Under the pieces are notes generated by a model. It made no database searches. It was given only the letters and a program-made list of their open reading frames with translations, and was not told where the DNA came from. 64,000 nt of DNA. Source: Diatrype stigma (lineage: Eukaryota > Ascomycota > Sordariomycetes > Xylariales > Diatrypaceae). Location: positions 62,001 to 126,000 of the forward strand of contig JAKJXP020000092.1 in the NCBI GenBank assembly GCA_022225965.2. Direction: 5' to 3'. Every line of letters begins with the position of its first letter. Position 1 is the stretch's first letter. The position numbers were made by a program, and so were the translations under genes. Below, piece after piece: positions 10,294 through 22,386 of this stretch.

Positions 10294-12242
10294 GGTTGTG
10301 CAGGAGGAATCCTCTCATCAGTCATCAGTAAACCGTAAACCCCCGATTATCTCCTCACTTTCCTTTTTAAGACAGCTCGATCGCCTATGCAGGTAGCCGC
10401 TGTTTTCAGACATGCAGCCGTGGCAGCTTGTCGAGCTCAATTAACCGTAGCTAATGATGTGTAAGCTACGGTGATTCTCCCCTCTAGTTAGCCTGTGAAA
10501 GCTCCTGTTCGTTGCCAAGAATGTTGCACACTCCATACACTCTACTTCGTACACACAAGATCTACTACACACACCTGGACACACACAAGTAGGAGCCTTC
10601 TGCAATCACCACCCTGCATTTCTTCCCATGCAATGCTGTCCATGAAGTTAGATCATGAAGCTATTCCCAGCTGAAAGTACACTGGTCTTGTACTGTGTAG
10701 ATACTGTGCGAATTACACTAAGACATTCTGTTCGGCAGCTCTTATTGACGGAGCTGACTTCCAGGTTGCCTAGAGATCTGCTTGCCTGCTTCGAGTAAGC
10801 ATGCCCAGTTAGAAGCAATGAGATGCTGGAAGGCAGCAGTGAAATCTAGTTAGATATTATACCGTCTATGGATGAATGATAAGGTCGGGCGTACTTGGCT
10901 TGAAAATGACTATTTGTACTCGGCAGGCTCGGTCATTCACCGTGTTTCTACCTACCAGCGGTTTCTATCACACACCCAACCTCTTTTGCCTCCGTTAGGT
11001 CCATCCCTCCTTTGTCGGCAGAGTGCCCACACCCCCGAACTACCCAATGTGTCGTCATCTGACACTGGCTCGAGGGATGGATCCCAGCAGCCATCATCGA
11101 AAAGGTCGAGGAAATCCGCTCGTACGAGACGCCTCAACACCAACTCAATATAAAGTGATATGATTCCACGACCTGTATAGCGCGTCTTGGTTGGACGTTC
11201 GTCAAATAGGAGAGGCCTGATAACATTCTAATGTCAACAACCATGCATCCACGATCGAACGACGTTGATTTCCCTGCATATTCAATGCCGAGTCGATCAA
11301 ACCAACCCTCCAATCCAGATACGAGATATGCCTACAGTGTGACAGGACGTCTTATCAATTGCAACCCAGTAAATCCTGGGCAACTGTTTTTTTCTTCTTT
11401 TCTATATGGATGTATATCACATTGCGGGGCAGAGCTGGGTTATGTGGTATTCCCTAACAATGCACATGTTAGGAAAGCTTGAAGCAGCTTATGATCGGGT
11501 AAACCCAGATTTTTATCGAGCACACTCAAAAGGGATGCGGAAACTACTTGGGCAATACTATAAACTGTCTATTCAGTTGACGAGACTTCGACTATTTTTG
11601 AATTACATCAGTTTTCTCAGAACTCAGATACTCTGCTCCAAAATGACTTGCTCTTGACATAACCTATTATTATCGATGGTTTATTCTTCAATAATACCTA
11701 TGAAGACAGTCGCCTACCTTATTTGCCTATGCAAATTTACTTTCCCAATATGACGTATACTAAGACATAACTTTCAACTTAGGTAATCACATCCATTACT
11801 TATAAGGACTCGAGGTGTTTATGGGTACCTAAGTATGTATCGAGAGTCGCTGGCAAATGACTGGTGCTTGGGTCATCCAGTAACATTTCGTAGCTAGAAA
11901 ACCATAGACGAGGAAGATCGAGATTCGTTTTGCTTGTCCGGTGGTTCTTCATGGTAGCACTCTTCTAGCAAGTTATTTTATAATGAACCAGCGACCTCCA
12001 ATATATCATGCATAGTATATCCAGGATGTAGGAACACACCTACCTTAGGTACCTGGGTGTGCTGGGCTGTATATGTGCACTTCGGAGCTATAGCTATAGG
12101 TCGGTTAGCTACCGGTAGACGCTAACTCTAGAAAGCTCGAGTTACCTAATCCTTACTCTCAACAAGACCCATAGTTAGCGCCAATTGCCCCTCAGAGGCT
12201 CCAATTCGATTCCAGTCCAGCCCAGCGACCTGGAGATAGACA

Positions 12243-12270
12243 GATAACCAGCGAACGATAACCAGCGAAC
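12243..12270 (+). repeat. Tandem duplication of GATAACCAGCGAAC
   Basis: Two perfect adjacent 14-bp copies (12243-12256, 12257-12270), each starting with a GATA core, about 550 bp upstream of the SNF4 start codon. Confidence 0.8.
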
Positions 12271-12818
12271 CAGACTTGTTCGAACTTGATACACATACTG
12301 CTTTGACATTGCCATCACTATCGTACGAACTTCGTGTCTCCTAGTCTACAGTTTCGTCTAAATTTGTTCCGAACCATCAATGGTCTGGGAAAGCACTCAT
12401 CTCGTCACTCGTCTATGACCTGAGCTCTTGTAGCACTCTTCTGACATTCCCATACCCCCCGCCAATCTGCCAATCCGCTTGCGATCCGAGACCGCCTGCT
12501 AACGAACGACCTTGGAAGTTAGCAAGCTCTCAGCTCCTAGCCAGCTCTTCCCAAGCCGCAAACTAAGACTGCCTAACGTTAGTCTAAACCGAATACACGG
12601 TCTTACCTCTCTGCAGCTTGCATCCAGCCAACCAGTCGGCTAGTTCGGGTCCCCCCTACATACCACTACCTATACACCGGTCAGCGCTTCGGGGAGCCGG
12701 GCGTGCTACTGACTCCTCGGTTCACCACCCAAATACCAGCGACGCCCGCTCGCCCGCACAATTCTGCACACCCGCACTTACACGCCCAGACACGATCGAT
12801 ACGCATTACCCCAGGAAA

Positions 12819-14483
12819 ATGGATGACGCTCCAGGGGAAGCCCCCAAAGACCCAACCAGCGAACCCCAGCCGCAACAGGGACTACGGGGGCAGCGGGAGC
12901 AACAGGCGCAACGGCCATATGTGCCAGCTCCATTCCCCGCCATGACCGCTATACAAGCTATGTCTGGCATGTCTGGCATGTCTGACCTGTCTAGCAACGC
13001 TGCGTCCCCCTCCATTCCACCTCAACTGTCTCGACCTAGTCAGAAGCTTCCTTTTGTACAGCCATCCTCTTATCTCAGGCCTAAAACTCGAAGTCGTACA
13101 ACGCCTGTGGCCCCGACACCCATGAGTCCTGTAGATGAGGAGCAGATGCTAGGCCTGGTAAGCAACATCACCAGTAGTGACAGCAGCATCAGTATCAGCA
13201 ACGGCGCCGGCAACTCTTTCTTTCATGTCACTCTACTCCTTTCACCGCTGCTTTCCCCCGTTTGCCGCCTTTGATTTCACACCACAAACACCAGAGTCTC
13301 GTGTCTGCGTCTGCGTGTCGAGATCCCGCAAGACATGGCGCATGGGACTATCTATGGCTAACCTCGGCCCTGTAGAAAGGCCTACGTGAATTCCTCCGAG
13401 TCAGAACCAGTTACGATGTTCTGCCCCTCTCGTTCCGACTCATCGTCCTCGATAACGACCTTCTTATCAAGAAAAGCTTGAATATCTTGGTTCAGAATGG
13501 TATGCAAGAAGAAACCCCTGAAAATGCCCATCGATATTGGCACAGGGCATCCTAACGCGTAGATTTCAGGAATCGTGTCGGCTCCCCTTTGGGACTCGCA
13601 TAACTCGAGATTTGCCGGACTGCTGACAAGCACCGATTACATAAACCTGATACAATACTATTGTCAGTTTCCCGACCAGGTCGATAAAGTCGAGGAGTTC
13701 AGACTGAGTAGTCTCCGCGGTATGACATTGGCGCCCCAAGTCCCATATGCGAGTGTGTCCGTGGGGTACCAAAACAAGCTTAAGAATGATCGAGCAGCTG
13801 ATGTTTTAGTCTTGACTACAGATATCGAGAAAGCGATCGGCGTTCTCCCCCTCGAAACCGTGTCCGTTCATCCGTCAGAGCCGCTTTATGAAGCCTGTAG
13901 TCGCATGCTAAAAAGCCGAGCTCGACGTATACCACTGATCGATATCGACGATGAGACCAACAGGGAGACTATTGTTAGCGTTATCACCCAGTATCGCATT
14001 CTCAAGTTTATTGCCGTCAACACAGAGCCGCATACGATGCTTCTCAAGAGGACGGTCCGAGAAATTGGCTTAGGCACATACAAGAACCTCATTACGGCCA
14101 AGATGTCGGACACGGTACTAGACGTGATCAACCAGATGGTAGTTCACAATATTTCCGCCGTCCCTGTCGTCGACAAGAATAACGTGGTTCTCAACGTCTT
14201 CGAGGCTGTTGATGTCATACCGTGTATTAAGAGTGGCGTGTATGACGAGCTAACGTTCTCGGTCGGAGAAGCATTGTGCAAGAGGGCAGACGACTTCCCC
14301 GGAATCTACACTTGCCAAGAAGACGACCGGCTTGAGTCAATATTCACTACCCTCCGCCAATCCCGAGTGCACAGGTTGGTCGTGATTGACGACAACTGGC
14401 ACCTCAAAGGCATGATTTCCTTGTCCGATATACTCAAATATGTCTTATTCTACGGCGAAGAGGAATACGCGACGATAGCATGA
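12819..14483 (+). CDS. SNF4: AMPK/SNF1 gamma regulatory subunit Snf4
   Basis: Exons 12819-13157, 13376-13499, 13570-13719 and 13822-14483 give 424 aa. Snf4 is the CBS-domain gamma subunit of the SNF1/AMPK kinase, which signals glucose limitation. The first about 115 residues are a Pro/Gln/Ser-rich extension. The conserved core starts KGLREFLRVRTSYDVLPLSF and carries four CBS motifs, seen in NGIVSAPLWDS, RRIPLIDIDDET, ISAVPVVDKNNVV and VHRLVVIDDNW. The ATG at 12819 is the first one in frame. Intron 3 (13720-13821) is 102 nt with no in-frame stop, so a continuous frame hides it. Removing it restores the conserved junction SLRDIEKAIGVLPLETVSVHP. The 218-nt first intron could be split differently; otherwise the model is firm. 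Confidence 0.93.
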
Positions 14484-14686
14484 TGGGCACGAGTATGATG
14501 TATGCTACCCTAGCCAGTTGAGGGGTTGGCCAACGAGATCGATGATTCACGCAAGACATTGGAAAAGGTGGTCGGGAAGCCTGGCTTAAGACATATCGGC
14601 TAGGACTGGCGGGCATTGCATGGGGTGTATGGCGTTCCGGAATCGGAATACCAAAGCTAGTCGCATAAGTTATTCGACCTATTTCC

Positions 14687-14707
14687 CCTGGAACCTGGAA
14701 CCTGGAA
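14687..14707 (+). repeat. Tandem heptamer CCTGGAA x3
   Basis: Three perfect 7-bp copies followed by a partial fourth (CCTGGGG), about 200 bp after the SNF4 stop codon. Confidence 0.8.
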
Positions 14708-14926
14708 CCTGGGGCGTATAGATTTTGGTGGTTTTGTTCTTGTTTATGCTCTTTTCTATGTATTAACAGGCGGGCGCGCTGATGGGTCGAAGGGCATATC
14801 GCAACGAAGTCATTGAGATCGAAAGGGAGTCTCCCCGTTGACGGCTAGCTAGGATGGATGGTTTTGAATTGAAAGATATTGAGCAACGATGGCCCTGTCT
14901 GGTGCAATGATGGGTACCTAGATTGC

Positions 14927-14936
14927 TACCTAGGTA
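14927..14936. repeat. TACCTAGGTA palindrome
   Basis: Perfect 10-bp palindrome, with a half copy GGTACCTAG just upstream. Member of the dispersed motif family. Confidence 0.6.
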
Positions 14937-15561
14937 TGATTGCTAATGTGTCCCAGGTCCCAGTTCCCGCGTTTGAAACTGGTTGTTCTGTCTAAGGATA
15001 CCTATAAGACATTGACTGTGGTGTGGTGTATGGGTATTTTTGGCCTGCAACTTCCCGTGACTACAGACCGCAAGTCGCAAACCAAATGTCGCTTCATACC
15101 TTGACTTCCAAGTTCTGTTGTCATCATCTCCAGGTGCCACCTGTCAGGGCTTACTTGCCTGGATCCTCAAATGGGGAGGGCACCTTCTCAACGTATAGGT
15201 CTTTCAAGTGAGATTAGAGGAAAGTACACAACCATGGGCACAGGAAAGGGCTGATGCGGCGAATCCGAGCAAGTGTACGTAGTCACTTCCTTCCTCACGA
15301 TTGTTAGCTGCGATTGCTTGTATAGACTCTTCGTTGACGTGTTCCCATGAAACCTGACACCTATTAGATATTAGTAGGCGGGTGGGTTAGTAGGAGTGTT
15401 ACAAAACAGATCCGCCTGAGTCAACGTCAACATCCTGCCAAGTTGCCCTCTCCATTCATATGTATCATTAATCTATTTGCATACTCCCTGGCTTTGCTTG
15501 CGGTTGGAATCTTCGTATCTCAAAACCTATCCTGTGCTACCGCCTTGCTCCATCGCTTCCA

Positions 15562-18500
15562 ATGCAGTCTTATCATCATAATTCCGCTCCTATTTCTACC
15601 AAGGGAAAAGAGCCGGCCGCTACTAAGAAGTCGATGCCTTTGCAGTCCGACCCGCACCCCCCTAGAAAGACGAAGTCAAGGCCTCATCTATCACAGTCCA
15701 CTTTCACTAGACCGCAGTCAAAGCCGGATGGTCAACCTTCTAGTTCCGCCTCCGGCCTTGGCAACAATCAGGAGCCTGCTCAGTTCGATAGCAGTACCAC
15801 ATGGACCTCATCCAGCGGTGACTTCGGTCTTCTTTCCGAAGGCGACGAGGTGGAAGCCCGGGAGGACTTTGTGGACGAGTACAACCGAACTGCGAAGAAG
15901 GTAATTTGCTTGAATCTCTTACTTGTTGAAAGGCTGCTAATCCTGCCTTGCTTAGTACGGCATCCGAGCCATCGTCCCTGGAGACTTTAACACCCAAGAG
16001 GTTTGTTATGATGCGCCTATAACTTGATAAGAGCTGACGAAAAGGTAGCCTAAGACGGCACAGCCATCTATAGCCAAGCGCCGACGACAAGCATCGTCTG
16101 AAACGGAGGCTACCGGAGCTCAGGGGAGCCAACGACATTTGTCTCATCACCGCAGCATCAGTAGCATTACGCTTCACCTTGGTAGCTCTGGGCGGAAGGA
16201 TGAGTTCAAAGACACGCAACTGACGGATCTGGTTCGACTGTGTGGAAAGAGTCTTCTTTATCTCCCTACGGAATATGCCCCTTGTCCATTGGTGTTGCCC
16301 ACTTGTCTTCGAGCAACAGCGCAGTATCTTGTTCAACAAGGTAGGTCGCGATGCCAAATACTCATGGTGAACTACTTCATAGCTAATCCTTCGCTATAGC
16401 TAGCACCCGAGGGTTATTTCGAGTACCAGGTGCGGTACGAGTTGTCGATACACTCTACAACTACTACTGCACTGGCAATGATACCTCTGAAGAGATCGCT
16501 CAGACTACACGACGTCCTGTGCTACCTTCTCATATCAAATTCAATATCCACGATGTAGCTTCTACCTTCAAGAAGCTCCTATCTGGCCTACCAGGTGGTA
16601 TTCTTGGATCCTTAAGCATTCTAGATGCATTGGTCGCTATCCACAGTCAGCTTGACTGTGGCCCTGAGAATTCAAGGACGAAGGAGACGAAGCTTCGCGC
16701 CCGTCTTATCGCACTTGCCATTGGAAGCGTTACCTCCCAATACCAGAGAGAGCTCATATGCGCAGTTTTTGGTCTGTTGAGCCTCGTTGGTCGAACGGCC
16801 GAAACCACCCCTCGAGAAGATGTAGTCGGACATCCACTCCCTACAGGCGATTTAATGGGTTACAATGCTCTAAGCATTGTTTTCGGACCGCTCCTTGTCG
16901 GCAACTTGTTGGACTCCTACAGCATGAAATTGGCAGTCCCCGGAGCTGGACTGGTGCTGTTTCCTGTAGCGACCCAGAAATCGAAAAAACCCAAGCATCT
17001 ACATAGGCATGAGCATGGAAACAAGTCCGGAATAACTGGTGACGAAACAAACGCCGCCCTTGCAGTAGACAAGCTCTACATTGTGAGCAACATAACTGAG
17101 ATGGTCATTACGAACTGGAGAGAGATCGTTCGACATATGCGTAGCCTAGATCTTCTGAAAACCCAGCGAAGTACTGAGCAACGTCGCGTGGTTAAAGAGC
17201 ATACTCTGAGGTCTTCTGCCTCGGACTCTTTCGCGGCAAATAGGTCTCAGTCTTGGGAATACCATCGCCGCCCACTTCGTAGGGATGACCGAGATCCTTC
17301 TCGACCTCCAGGGGGTGAACGTCAATCGTCAGGTAAGCCAGTAATTTCCAAACCTGATAGTCCATGATTGCTAATGGCATTAGGAACTACTTCCTCTAGG
17401 GAGCCATCCATCTCTAGAGTTACGGTTCGGCAATTGTCGGATCAAGAGCAGCAGCCACGAGCTTCAAGCCCATCTTCTTCACTGAAGGCCCCGGCGAAAA
17501 CATCAGCGCGCTTTCTTTCTCCACCGGTCGAGGAGAGCCCTATCCCGGAAACCCCCCCAGTCGCGCAGAGAGGAGAACAAATATCGCCCATACCGTCGAA
17601 GAAGCCTAGAAATGAGGAAACACGCGATGAGCGGGTCTCCAATATTGACTCTCCAGTCACATCGGTAGATGATATACATCTTAGGCCCGGAGACAATGGC
17701 GAGTCTACTTCACATGAGAAAACGAGAAACCCATTTCGTCATGGGTTCCACCGTCATCACGGACTCCAGCATCACCACAGATTCATGTCTCGGTCTGATA
17801 ATTCTTTAAGAAAGCAATACGATTCGGCAGCTTTTGATACTCATGAAGTTGGTAGTACCGGTGTCGGACAAGCCAGTGACCCTCCCCATGAAAAGAGACA
17901 TTTAGATACCGGAAATTCCAACGGGCGGCTCCCAGTACCAAAGTCACTACTTAGGAGGTGGAGTAGCTCGCGTTTATCTAGGCCGGATCGGTCGAGCAAC
18001 GATGATATATCTACACATACCAATCAAGAGGGAAACACTGAACCAACCATCGCGGAACAAGACCCTGAGGCCTCATCTCTTCCAGGCAATCATACCAAAG
18101 ACAGACATTGGTTTCACCACAAAAGAAAAACAGCGGATCATTCTCGCGAGGATCATTCCGAGGTTACCAGCCAGAGAGCAAGCCCTGTTGGTGAACGAAA
18201 CGTTCCTAGTCGGGGAAGTAATAGAAGCCCAGAATCAGTGGCTCAAAGTACGAAATCAAAACGAATATTTGGACTTTTTCCCCGCAAAAGTCCAAACGAA
18301 AGTTTCGTAGGCACGGATGACAACAAAGAAACGGCACCAGATTGGAAACGCCGCCTCCTGAACAAATTCAGTGAGACGAGACATAAGCCAGCAATTGAAC
18401 CACAGACAGAAGGAGATCTCAACGAGCTACCGGTTACCCCCGTGCTAATCGAGGTTACTTCGACGGCTCAGGGCGAGACGGGTTCGATATCGGCACCATC

Positions 18501-19794
18501 TTCCAGGGAAATAAGCCAAGATTTAGAGCAACAGTCAACTTCCAGAGCAGGGCTCGGGAACATACAAGCCGTAGTGACTGTTATTGACCACACTAGCCAA
18601 GACTCACAGTCTAGACTTGATGCCGACTCAACAGAAAGATCTCGTAGTCAAGTGAGATCATCTGGTAGCTTCCGATCTCAACATTCAAAGGGCAGTTTTC
18701 GGAAAAAGTCTCCTATCCCAGCGGCTAGCCCAGCGCGTGACGAGCCTCCATCAGCGGCTGAAAGCTCCAAGGGAAAGACCCAGCTGACGGAACCATCCAC
18801 ACCAAAGAGAGAGCCGACATCTGCTGCTAGTGGTAGCAATATTCGGTCCAGTCCTCTGCGACGGACCGGAAAGGGTACAGTCACGAGAGTTCCCCAGGGG
18901 TCAACCCCACCTTCGGGCGCGTCGTTTTCTACGACTCGAACTGTGACTCGAAACTCATCAGCCAAGACTCTTCAAGGCCACGAGCAGCGAGGGCACGTCG
19001 ACAGACCCTTGAGCTTAGGGACGATGGCACTCCAGGAGCAGGAACCACCCGTGGCACAACATCTTGCACTGGTACGCCCGCCATCATCATCGACGGCCGG
19101 ATCGACGTCCTTCATTGGGCAGGACCTTCCTCCCAGGCACCAGGACGGCAGCAGCCCTAGCCCTTCACCGCGGCTGCCCGCGCGGTACCCCAGCACGAAC
19201 TCGTTCTTACACGCGCAGGTCCGCAGCCTCCGAGCCCAGCTCGAGGCGCGCGCCGAGGAGGCGGCGCGGCTGCAGCGCCGGCTTGAGACGTGCCAGGCGC
19301 TCGACGACGGCAGCGGCGCCACCGGCCACATCTGCGAGCAGCTGCGCCGGGCGCGGCGCGATGCCCGTATGTGGCGCCGCCGCGCCGAGGCCGCCGAGCG
19401 CCGCGTCCTGGCCCTCGAGCGCTTCTCGGCCCGGTTCCGCGACATGAAAAGCGCCTGCGACGAGGAGCTCGGGAGGTTCGAGCGGGAGATCGCTGAGCAG
19501 CAGCAGCAGCATGGCGCTCGAGATCAAAATTCCGGAGGGGCGCGCGAAGGTAGTAGCGGCGAGGAAGGGGGCGCTGGAAATGGAGGGGGAGTTGGAGTTG
19601 GAGTCGGGTCTGGGTCCGGGGAAGACGTAAACGAGGATGAGGATGTCTTCGAGGACGCGTGTCAACAGATTCAGACGGAGACGTCGACGGTGAAGCGTCG
19701 CCGAGCCTTGTACGAGAAGTCGGCGGATCTGCTGAATGCGACAGAGGAGCTGCTGGACCTCCAAGAGTCGGTGGATCGGGAAAAGCAGCAATGA
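15562..19794 (+). CDS. RhoGAP-domain protein with C-terminal coiled coil
   Basis: Exons 15562-15900, 15956-16000, 16049-16340, 16400-17332 and 17384-19794 give 1339 aa. The RhoGAP domain (about residues 165-400) would stimulate GTP hydrolysis by a Rho/Rac/Cdc42 GTPase. The catalytic arginine finger is Arg233 in TRGLFRVPG. Later conserved blocks are LPSHIKFNIHDVAS and NALSIVFGPLLVGN. Residues about 420-1140 are Ser/Pro/Arg-rich and look disordered. A coiled coil at about 1144-1245 (VRSLRAQLEARAEEAARLQR, then heptads to EIAEQQQQ) is followed by a Gly-rich acidic tail. The coiled-coil part is clearly more GC-rich than the rest of the exon. I do not recognise a named orthologue; the target GTPase is unknown. 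Introns 2 and 5 are about 50 nt. Confidence 0.85.
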
Positions 19795-20605
19795 GAATGA
19801 GATGCGGTAGCCTGTTCGCGGCGGTAAAGGTGGTGATGAGTTTAACCATGAAGGCTTAGCAACGAGCTGGTTATCCTAGGCCTCTCGCGAGATTGTCTGT
19901 GACATGACGGAAGGGAGGGGGAGTGAGTAGTATAATTATTGCTGCTGAAGGCATTGTGGTTGGGCCAACTGCCAGGAAAAATAGTGTAGACTGAGGGAGA
20001 CTGGTTTAGCATGATAAGTATAGGCATAAGCATCGCGGGTACCTCAAGGTTAGACTGTGATTCATTATCCTATAGATCCTACTACAGACATAGCTGGTTT
20101 TTAAGGACCCCTTGTAAAAAGAACTCTGGCTGTTACTAAGGCCATGTCAACAGGTGAGTTTGATGTAATGTGACGCTGTGAGTCGTAAGGAGGTGGCGGT
20201 GCTAGTAAGGGATGTGGCCGTGTAAACAGAGGAGGTGGCTTGTGCACCACAACTACTCCGGAGTCCATCTTATGGCCGTATGGCGGATATGAGTCTTGAT
20301 ACATTGTTACACTTATCACCGTAACACTGCATCAGTCCGGCTTTCAAACGTTGATTTCCACCAGAGACTTTTTCGTGTTTTGATCACATTGATGTCCAAC
20401 TTGCCCCCCTCGCGACTAGGCAACGGTGGTGCCAGTGGGTTATCGCCTGCAACTGTCACTACATCTTGTTACTGCGTACGGTAAGTAGTGCGAAGGGTTA
20501 GCTGCGAAACATGTAGCCTTATATCCCTTCACTACCAGCTGCAAGAAGTAGCGCAGGATTCACTAGATAATGAAGTACTGCCCGATGGAAAACAGGCTAT
20601 GCTCA
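19795..20605. other. Convergent intergenic region, RhoGAP to NmrA-like gene
   Basis: 3' flanks of two convergent genes. Nothing recognised beyond simple AT-rich stretches. Confidence 0.5.
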
Positions 20606-21888
20606 TTACGGCTTTCCTTCCCAAGCCTTCGCTAGGAAGTCCTCCACCGGAGTGAACTCGTAGTCTGGGAAGAGTTGATTCAGCTCATCCGACGAGTCCC
20701 ATGCGCCCTTCGAACTGCTCAGCAGGATGCCGATAGAAACAGCCTTGAGAAGAGTCGACGCCTCTTCCTTGGAGACTGCTTGGTGAACCGCTTCCAGGCC
20801 CCACGACGTCTCCAGGCGTCCGGCCTCGAGATCCTCGACCTTCACCTTTTCGACATCGAATGAACGTCCTGTATCAGAGTCGCGTCAGTGGAAATTTCTC
20901 AAAGTCCCTCTGCTGCCCTTCGGTGTGGGCACCGATAAACTCGCACCTCGAACTCTCTTGCCGACCTCGAGGAGCTGCGAGAACGTGATTCTGTTGCCTC
21001 GGATACCGCCTGTTTCAGGCCACCTGCTATCGTAGTCCACTGCTCGTGCGACCACGGCGGCAAGGTCCGCGACGGTGGTGAGCGTCATGATGGCGTCTTC
21101 GTGCCCTTCCATAACGATCGCACGCCTGTGCTCGAAGTCGAAGATGGTTTGTAGTGGGTCGAAATACTTGGCCGTCTTGTAAGGGAAGGCGAGGTAATCT
21201 AAGAATAGGCCAGGCTGGAATAGAGTGTACTGGAGTTTCTGATGAAACGAGTCAGTTGAAGTAGGCTGGTGTGTTGGTGTGTCGAGATACTGAACAAGAT
21301 CCAGAGGGGCTTACGTTTTCGTTCTTGTTCACTTGTCTTAGATACTCTCTGATTCTTTCTTTCCCCTGCCACCAAGCCATGTCATCCGTCCCCTTGCTTT
21401 TTCATTTCGTAAGCTACTGCCTTCATATAGTGAACTAGTTGCGGGAGGTGTCACCTTCCATATTCACTCGGCGCAAAGCGTTTCACGCCGGAGCTAATAG
21501 CGGCATCGATGAGATTCTTCTGTGACGCCTGGTCGGGATCCGAGAGCAGCTGGACGAAAGATAAAAGAGTGTGAATGCCTTGAAGGGCGTCGATTAAGCC
21601 TGCCTTATCACCGTAGTCTACAGTTTGCCATCTGACCCCAGGCGCGATGGTAGTGTTCGGGCTCTCCTAAGGAAGATATCAGTGCTGAAGAACCAGATAA
21701 GTGAAGGCATTGCAATGCGAGCTTCCCACCCACCTTTCTGCTTAGTATAATTACATTGTGTTTTTTTGACGCTACGAGAGCGTCAATGACCTCGCGGGCA
21801 ACCTCTGTGACATAGATCAGCCATGGTAAATGGGAAGAAGTGTATTTGACGTACGCCCAGAGCCACCAGCCACAGCGACGTTGACCAT
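20606..21888 (-). CDS. NmrA-like / isoflavone-reductase-like NAD(P)-binding protein
   Basis: Six exons, 317 aa: 21855-21888, 21734-21804, 21455-21666, 21315-21396, 20947-21238, 20606-20868. Atypical SDR family of single-domain Rossmann proteins that reduce small aromatic substrates or sense NAD(P). The dinucleotide-binding start is MVNVAVAGGSGQVAREVIDA. Other family blocks are VKRFAPSEYGSK, MAWWQGKERIREYL, FQPGLFLDYLAFPYKTAKY and the closing LFPDYEFTPVEDFLAKAWEG. All exon phases agree. The exon 4 acceptor (AAAAAG) is weak and is the least certain junction. It is divergent from a Zn2Cys6 regulator across about 500 bp, which suggests a local regulator-enzyme pair. The substrate is unknown. Confidence 0.88.
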
Positions 21889-22386
21889 ATTGAACGACGT
21901 GAGAGCAATGCTTCCTTCAACTGTGTTTGGAGATGACTGAAGATACGATATTTGAAGGGGAAAGAAGGCATGGCCATCTTCTATATTATATATTGCTCGC
22001 GTTCTCTCCGCGTCATCGAAAAAACCCAAGTCCACCTTGCCAAGCCAGGACACGCTCGAGCTGGCAAGTTGTTGTTCACTTGTCCTACGACCGCGGAGTG
22101 TATGTCGGCATACGCCGCTTGGTGGGGCGCAACACCGGACCGGGGTCCAATTTCCCGGTCGATAAGTCCGTGCGTGGGCTTTTCTCCGCCGCGGCGGACG
22201 TAAATTTGTCTGCGATTACGCGATGTGATTTGGTGCAATACCAGTCGACCGCGGTTGTAAGTCTCTAGGAATACCCTTCGAAGGCTCTTGGCACAATGTG
22301 TATTTCTAATCTCTAGCTAACAATATTGCCCGTCTTGCCACGACCCGGACCAGGGAGCAGGGAAAACGCCCGACCGCTCACTTGAA
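21889..22386. promoter_or_regulatory. Shared divergent promoter with three CCGCGG sites
   Basis: 498 bp between the NmrA-like and Zn2Cys6 start codons. CCGCGG (inverted CCG/CGG half-sites with no spacer) occurs at 22091-22096, 22189-22194 and 22249-22254. The central one sits in a perfect 14-bp palindrome TCCGCCGCGGCGGA at 22185-22198. The third sits in ACCGCGGT. Zn2Cys6 proteins commonly bind paired CGG triplets, so these are candidate operators for the adjacent regulator. That is inference. Confidence 0.55.

Larger units (their letters stand above)
9351..12818. other. 3.4-kb gene-poor region upstream of SNF4
   Basis: No conserved protein was recognised in any frame. It contains several CCTAGGTA-family motifs (near 9800, 10022-10051, 10284-10293, 12042-12053) and a 14-bp tandem duplication at 12243-12270. 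The last few hundred bases before SNF4 are C-rich with short CAGC/CCAGC words. Moderate open frames such as 10872-11153 have no family resemblance. It could hold a long SNF4 leader, a non-coding transcript or a lineage-specific gene; the sequence alone does not decide. Confidence 0.45.
14484..15561. other. Intergenic region between SNF4 and the RhoGAP gene
   Basis: No gene recognised. It contains three tandem copies of CCTGGAA (14687-14707) and a TACCTAGGTA palindrome (14927-14936). The last about 150 bp are pyrimidine-rich, consistent with the RhoGAP promoter or leader. Confidence 0.5.

Noticed and set aside
10872..11153. 93-codon plus-strand open frame in the gene-poor region
   Set aside because: Basic Ser/Arg tail but no conserved motif; no splice partners or orthologous features were visible.
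13570..14483. SNF4 last exon read as one continuous exon
   Set aside because: The continuous reading includes 34 unconserved residues exactly bounded by GTATGA and CTACAG; removing them restores the Snf4 alignment.
19157..19849. Long minus-strand frames opposite the RhoGAP coiled coil
   Set aside because: Antisense shadows caused by high GC; no motif.
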